Part shown: positions 57,954 to 64,000 of the stretch, piece by piece | Numbering within the stretch: position 1 is the stretch's first letter | How the letters are laid out: each line of letters starts with the position of its first letter | Source: Ephydatia muelleri | Taxonomy: Eukaryota; Porifera; Demospongiae; Spongillida; Spongillidae | Length of the DNA stretch: 64,000 nucleotides | Direction: 5' to 3' | Assembly (NCBI GenBank): GCA_013339895.1 | Contig: JABACO010000017.1 | Span: 8,417,850 to 8,481,849 of the forward strand | Program-made: the position numbers and the translations under genes | Notes under the pieces: model-generated | The model's input: only the letters and a program-made list of their open reading frames with translations | Told to the model about the DNA's origin: nothing | The model's database searches: none

Positions 57954-58797
57954 TTTTTGTTTTAATCAAAGCGCACCTTTTATGGGTATTTCTAATTTAT
58001 ACATGTTGGCGTATTGCATGTGCTTATATTAGCAGTAAATTGAGGTTTATAACAGAACTACACACTGCAGCAGCAATTCCTTATTGTATTTATCCTGCTT
58101 ACGTATATTACATCTCGTTCGTCCCAACAAATGGAAAATGACAAAATGAAATAAAGAAAAATGAGTCATTTATCTAAGAGCAGAACCGAGTGGTTCGGAG
58201 CGCAGGGAATAGACTGTAACTTAGTCTTGCACTTGGATGTGTTTTGTTTGCTAGAGCAGGCACATGCCCCGCCCCCACCATACCTTACTTGCACATATAT
58301 TACTTCAATGTAGAACTTGGCATGTGTGATGATGCATGTTCCATGCATAAGCACACACCCCTTGATAAAAAATGAGCCAGTCAATTAAGTGTACTTTCCA
58401 CTACATGAGCATGTAAGAGGGATATCACTGACATGCAGACTGATGATGATGATGTTGTATGCCATGGCTAAAAACAAATTATTAACATTCTTTCAGTATA
58501 CGTTTTGTGTTAAACATCATGCATATGCCTGTTAGGGAAGTCATACACGTATGCAAACAATCCTTGTTACAACAGTGGCCCGCCCACCCCGGCCCTTCAA
58601 AAATCTTATCAAGGCAACAATGGTGTAGAAAGGAACTTCCATAAGATGCAAAAAAATACTTATCACTTTATGGGACAGTTTCCGAGAAAATGACGGTTCG
58701 CGTATAAAAAATGTACTGGCCGGTCTTATACATGTAGAAGGACACGCTACTTGCGGGGTTCTCATTGGTGCCTAGTTATATGTACATGTACCCTACC

Positions 58798-59223
58798 ATG
58801 CATCTTCGACAGTACCGGCCGGTCTTACAGAGGACACGCTACTTGCGGGTTCTCATTGGTGCCTAGTTATATGTACATGTACCCTACCATGCATCTTCGA
58901 CAGTACGAACGTACCGTTCTATCTGTCGAAGACGCACGGATCGAGAGGAAAGGAAGCTGAGCATGGTGATACTTAATATTAGAACAAATCCTGCGTGGCC
59001 TGGTACGGAACGGAGGCAATAGAATGAATTGCACATTATGATAAATAACAGTATCAGGTCTGTAACGGGACCGCAACACAATGTTCTGATCAACATACTG
59101 TTACGGAGCTGTAACGAGATGGCTCCACCTAAGTACGAGACGGTTACGGAGCTTTAACGAAATGACGCGACCCGAATTCGAAAAACGCGCGCGTGTCAAT
59201 TATGGCAGTGTTCACCCCCCCAT
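58798..59223. repeat. Palindrome spacer: inverted copy of the 43152-43588 repeat
   Basis: Apart from a few changes this is the reverse complement of 43152-43588, including the same two open frames (43279-43491 and 43296-43508 against 58884-59096 and 58867-59079). A roughly 75-bp block with CACGCTACTTGCGGG and CCTAGTTATATGTACATGTA occurs twice on the left side (58740 and 58818) and once on the right (59223). Confidence 0.85.
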
Positions 59224-60063
59224 AGGGTACATGTACATATAACTAGGCACCAATGAGAACCCGCAAGTAGCGTGTCCTTCTACATGTATAAGACCGGCCA
59301 GTACATTTTTTATACGCGAACCGTCATTTTCTCGGAAACTGTCCCATAAAGTGATAAGTATTTTTTTGCATCTTATGGAAAGTTTCCTTTCTACACCATT
59401 GTTGCCTTGATAAGATTTTTGAAGGGCCGGGGTGGGCGGGCCACTGTTGTAACAAGGATTGTTTGCATACGTGTATGACTTCCCTAACAGGCTATGCATG
59501 ATGTTAACACAAAACGTATACTGAAAGAATGTTAATAATTTGTTTTTAGCCATGGCATACAACATCATCATCATCAGTCTGCATGTCAGTGATATCCCTC
59601 TTACATGCTCATGTAGTGGAAGTACACTTAATTGACTGGCTCATTTTTTATCAAGGGGTGTGTGCTTATGCATGGAACATGCATCATCACACATGCCAAA
59701 GTTCTACATTGAAGTAATATATGTGCAAGTAAGGTATGGTGGGGGCGGGGCATGTGCCTGCTCTAGCAAACAAAACACATCCAAGTGCAAGACTAAGTTA
59801 CAGTCTATTCCCTGCGCTCCGAACCACTCGGTTCTGCTCTTAGATAAATGACTCATTTTTCTTTATTTCATTTTGTCATTTTCCATTTGTTGGGACGAAC
59901 GAGATGTTAATATACGTAAGCAGGATAAATACAATAAGGAATTGCTGCTGCAGTGTGTAGTTCGTTATAAACCTCAATTTACTGCTAATTATAAGCACAT
60001 GCAATACGCCAACATGTATAAATTAGAAATACCCATAAAAGGTGCGCTTTGATTAAAAAAAAA

Positions 60064-62275
60064 ATGGCTTTCGAATGGATCAGGAGCACTATACTAGCAG
60101 TAGTGACCTCTTTAGCTACCATTCAGGATGGAAGAGACATGTCATTTGATGAATTGGAAGGTATCATTACGATTGTGGAATTAGTGTATCGCGAACTGCT
60201 AGTTGCCGAGGTCGTGGTTAACGTTGGTCCAAGGGTGCCGTGGAATGCGTACAAATGGCTTTGTGTTTCCTAAACGAATTGCTGGAAGCTAAAAGACGTT
60301 GCTATCATCGAACTCAACCCCCGACGGATGTCACTGGCAATGTAGGAAGGCCAAGATTTACTGTCTCTTATGAACAACTGGAGTATCTTATCGATAGCCA
60401 TTTTACTGTCCCCAAATCGCTGATATTATCGGCATTTCACAACGGACTGTACACAGACGAATGTCTGAATTTGGGTTATCAATTTCAGGTCAATATGCAA
60501 ACATAACCGATGATTACCTGGATCAAGTGGTTCGAAGCATTCAAAATGAATTTCCCTTATGTGGCAATAGGCTAATGCGGGGCCATCTGTTAGCCTTAGG
60601 CTTAGGGTTCAGCAGCAGAGGATTAGAGAGTCTCAGAGAAGAGTTGACCATGATGGAAGTATGATGCGTCGTTTTGTCAACTGTGTATAGACGTGTTTAC
60701 CGTGTCTCTGGACCTAAAGCATTGTACCATATTGATGGCAACCACAAATTAATACGGTAAGTTTGTTAGCAATTTTGATGGCACTTGCCTGGTAAAATGA
60801 AGTTTATGTTAAGGGGCCGTCCATAAAGTACGTCACGTGCAAAGGGGGGGGGGGGGGGGGGGGGGTCTCAGTCAGCGTGACAATGCATACATTAAGTATA
60901 CCATCAGTATGGGATAATGCGTGACGAGGGGGGGGGGGGGGGTCCATAAGCGTGACGTACTTTATAGATGGCCCCATCCATGTGGGTTCTATATGATTTT
61001 GGAACTCGTGCATGTGCATGCATGTAGTCTGATTGAAGGTCTTACAGATAATCATTTCTCTCTCTGCCTTTGTTAACAAATTCTATAACTTGGGAGTTTT
61101 GCCAAGTTCTTCCAAGCATAACCTAACTTAGTGGGCATAAAAATTTATCCACAAGCGCCACAATTTAGTACAATGTCCCAATTATATGTCATAATGATGT
61201 ACATGTCATTCATTTTCAGCTGGCGGTTTGTTATTCATGGAGGCATTGATGGGTATAGTCGTCGAATCATATACCTTCACTGCTCCAATAACAATAGAGC
61301 AGGCACAGTTCTGCAGTTGTTTCTTGCATCTGTAAGAAATTTGGGCTACCAACCCGAATCCGTGCAGACAAAGGTGGAGAGAATGCAGAAGTTGCTCGAC
61401 TGATGCTACAACATCCATTACGTGGACCAGGTAGCTTTTTGCTGGTCGGTGTCCACAACCACGCATTGAGAGGTTATGAGAGATGTGTCACACTGTGCAC
61501 TGTATTGTATTACAATCTGTTCTATACCATGGAAGAGGAGGGGGTGCTAGATTGTGAAAATGAAGTGCATCTCTATTGTCTCCATTATGTATTTTTAAGT
61601 CGTATCAATAAAAGCTTGGAAGTATTTAAGGAGGCATGGAATCAACATCCTAAGTACTGAAGGCAACCTTTCTCCATGCCAGTTATGGATCAGTGGAGAT
61701 TCCATACAGAAAACCTATCTGAGGTATGATGTTTATAATTGTCATGCGCACTTTTAAATCACTAAAACAACAAACAAGCACACAACACTGTATAAACCCT
61801 GAGATAGCAGTACGTGTTGCTAAGCAGAACTCAGCAAATGTGCAGCTAGCAATAGCATGGCCCTGATAGACGAATGTGCACTAAATTCATATATTTTAGG
61901 CATCCAATTCATTATTATCAACACCATACACTTATAATTAAATAATCTGTCTGCGCAATACCTTACACAATGGTCATCCGCAATACGAAGGGGAAAAATG
62001 TGGTACCTATGTACTTACACATATGATTGTGAATTATATATTGTTTGCAGGAGGATTTGAATGCTTACGGCATTGACTGGAATGGTCCACTTGCTGTTTC
62101 CAGAAATGATGATGATTATGAGGTCACAGTACCTTATCTTGAATCTCCTTACCAGATGGTGTATTGCACGACTTGCAGGAAAATGTTCATCCTCTTGACC
62201 AAAGTTCTAACCATGGCATTGACTTGTACATATCAGCTTTGCAATTTGTTAGTAGTAGATTGTAAGTGAATGTTC
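60064..62275 (+). pseudogene. rve-type integrase gene, right arm copy, multiply frameshifted
   Basis: Same gene as at 55731-57953 in mirror orientation. The exon 1 frame is split into three by indels near 60234, 60412 and 60673. Exon 2 is split near 61340, 61445-61490 and 61650, though it keeps the frame at GTGCTAGATTG where the left copy is broken. Exon 3 is at about 62051-62270. As given it cannot encode an active enzyme. Confidence 0.75.
60813..60975. mobile_element. GGGGCC-ended MITE (right arm)
   Basis: Mirror image of 57038-57202, with G-runs of slightly different length. Confidence 0.75.
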
Positions 62276-62344
62276 TATAATTGCAATTTCTTACTTGTGA
62301 TTATGGAGAAAGACATGCACGCACATGAATCATGTACATTATAT

Positions 62345-62720
62345 GATTACAGGCGAGGGCAAAAAAAACCTGGAGAACATCATCCCCCATCTTTGAAGAG
62401 CTCATTAATGTACCATGTGATGTTTTCAATAGGCAAAAGTTTGGGGTACCGTTGATTGCGTTCCTGAAGTCTCTGAATGCTGTTGAAAGGACACTTTATT
62501 TGGAAGTTTTTGAGCTAGCAAAGCTTATACTAGTAATGCCGGCCACTAATGCAATCAGCGAGAGATCTTTAGCGCCCTCGGAGACTGAAGACATGGCTGA
62601 GAAATTCAATCGACCAAAATAGGCTAAATCGGTGCACGGTTCTACATGTCCTCAAGACTGAAACAGATTTGTTAAAACAAACTGGCAATGAGTTTATTAG
62701 TCGTAATTTAAGCAGGCAGC
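62345..62720 (+). pseudogene. hAT transposase C-terminal fragment, right arm
   Basis: Mirror copy of 55204-55667. The junction before MPATNA keeps the frame here (AAGCTTATA against AAGCTATA on the left), but new indels after NAISERS (near 62572-62580) break the motif. Confidence 0.65.
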
Positions 62721-63484
62721 ACTTTTTTTGGCCGATTTGTGTATTACTCACTGTATGCATACGGCAAGGCTGTCCTTTGCCATTGTAAGAGCAACCAATG
62801 TATGCATCAGAGGAAGCAGAAAAAATGGAGAAGTGCTGCAGGTTTTGAGGATGGAGCTGGGATACCAGACATCACATCTGCACGTTAAGATGTGGTCGCT
62901 TGTGTCTGACAGTGCATGCATGGAAATGTATACCTACGCCTAAAGGACTTCAGTTTATTTTATTTGATATAATTCTTGAACTTATGTATGTATTACTATA
63001 TTTTTCTTGCTATAATTAGTAATGTTGAGTTCATGAATTGTGGACGTTATTAAGAAAGATTACGCCCCAACATTTTAAGCACCCCCAAAGCAAAAACGTT
63101 GTCTACGGTACTGCAAAGCTACTATCACTAGTAAGCCATGTTGAGCTTACGTCAAAGTAACGCGTTAACGCGAGCAAGACCGGCCCCATCTGCTCTTATT
63201 TAGACGAGCACTTCCCGAATCATAAACTATAATGCCTGACGTTCTAAAAAATATCTTTTAGGGTACCGCAAACCTTGTTGGCACAGCGATGAAAGTACAT
63301 GTAAAATCTATACATTATACGATTTACGTCATGGTACGAGATAGGGCGGGGAGCTAGGAGTATGTATATAGTTATTCAAGTGAAACAGCGTCTCCAGTTG
63401 CAAGCGATGTATAGTGATATCTTGCAATGAAGTCTACTTGGCAATGCAGCAATTTCGTCTCACAGTCAATTATGTCTCTAGGGA

Positions 63485-63612
63485 CACACGCCTGAGAAAT
63501 GGGCTAAATTACTATTTCAATTTTCCAGTCAAATTTCTGTCCCACTTGTTTCCTGCTTTTTACACCACCATTGTCAATCCTATATGCCCACCAATCTTCT
63601 CGTAGAGATTTT
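63485..63612. mobile_element. Half-copy of the GAGAAAGTTGGT MITE (right arm)
   Basis: Mirror of 54375-54500: CGCCTGAGAAATGGGCTAAA through TTTCCAGTCAAATTTCTGTC to CCACCAATCTTCTCGTAGAG. Confidence 0.7.
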
Positions 63613-64000
63613 TCTATTTACTTGTATGCATAATGTTTATTGGCAGTATGTAATGCCTTCACAAAAAACCTACTCCTTACCACTTCTCATTCATCAGCAT
63701 TTTTAATAATGCACTGATGTGCATGAAGGAATTAAGCAGTGGTTTGATATCTGTTATATACATGACAATATTATTTCGTACAAGGTAGATTGGCATCAGA
63801 TTTACTGTCTCAATTTAATGTAGATACTTTTTTTTACAAGGCCAAGATACAATAAATAATCATTTTGTCTCCATACGGTATATTCTGCATGGTGATGTAT
63901 AGGAAAGTTTAGTGATCACTCAGGGGAAAATATTAAGTTTCTTAACATATTACAAACAAAGCATAATGTTGCAAGTTGCAGGAAGGAAGCTATAAGGGAA

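Larger units (their letters stand above)
53980..58797. repeat. Left arm of a giant palindrome
   Basis: The reverse complement of 59224-64000, with corresponding coordinates summing to about 117980-118021 along the arm. In the stretches I aligned by eye, differences are almost only 1-2 nt indels. The arm runs to the end of the window on the other side, so the full palindrome may be longer. It contains a MITE half, a hAT fragment, an integrase gene and a GGGGCC MITE. Confidence 0.9.
59224..64000. repeat. Right arm of the giant palindrome (runs off the window)
   Basis: The reverse complement of 53980-58797. Private single-base deletions and insertions are frequent, for example AAGGGTGCC against AAGGGGTGCC near 60234, CCCC against CCCCC near 60412, TTTT against TTT near 60673, and ACCACGC against ACCAACGC near 61463. 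Confidence 0.9.

Noticed and set aside
1..64000. tRNA, rRNA or other structured RNA genes
   Set aside because: I looked for cloverleaf and box A/B-like features by eye and found none convincing; a tRNAscan or Rfam search would be decisive.

Overview
This is eukaryotic, animal-type DNA. Genes are split by many very short GT-AG introns (about 49-80 bp in the best gene), the intergenic sequence is AT-rich and full of TACATGTA-like words, and most of the window is transposons, foldback elements and satellites. The protein families present (a G2E3-like HECT ligase with a C2HC finger, a collagen-type exon, basic RERYKADPEKKKA-type repeats, Gypsy, Tc1/mariner, hAT and an rve-type integrase family) and the compact introns point to a marine invertebrate, most likely a demosponge. 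That placement is an inference from gene style, not a database match.

Layout. 0-3.3 kb (+): a decayed copy of a multicopy protein family I recognise only by its motifs (GDGAK, WDMSK, VEKHNDDAKR). 5.2 kb: a Gypsy pol scrap. 6.8-7.5 kb: a 25-bp minisatellite and a foldback MITE. 7.7-11.5 kb (-): a multi-exon gene for a basic/coiled-coil protein with duplicated short phase-1 exons and a Tc1/mariner remnant in an intron. 11.7-19.2 kb: a large inverted repeat whose arms end in (CA)n/(TG)n tracts around a 1.39-kb TTAA-flanked DNA element. 19.7-23.1 kb: a 22-bp minisatellite. 23.3-28.7 kb: short candidate genes and foldback MITEs. 29.4-39.35 kb: the same 22-bp minisatellite again, interrupted by a nearly complete Ty3/Gypsy retrotransposon (33638-38161, TSD ACCAT) and a 588-bp TIR element (38726-39313). 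41-42.2 kb (-): a multi-exon gene or gene relic. 43.1-43.9 kb: a tandem repeat that recurs at 58.8-59.2 kb. 45.2 kb: an isolated collagen-type 108-bp exon.

The best cellular gene is at 45.7-51.5 kb (-). Fifteen exons can be traced by splice sites and reading phase, from a start codon through a C2HC zinc finger, a Pro-rich tandem-repeat exon and three copies of an acidic exon to a HECT catalytic domain with its STCA cysteine. Its first intron holds two adjacent copies of a 605-bp foldback element.

53.98-64.0 kb is a giant palindrome with arms of about 4.8 kb around a 0.43-kb spacer. Each arm carries an rve-type integrase gene, a hAT dimerisation fragment and two MITEs. In the stretches I aligned by eye the arms differ almost only by 1-2 nt indels, many in homopolymers, so it may be a contig-end fold-back artefact or a very recent inverted duplication.
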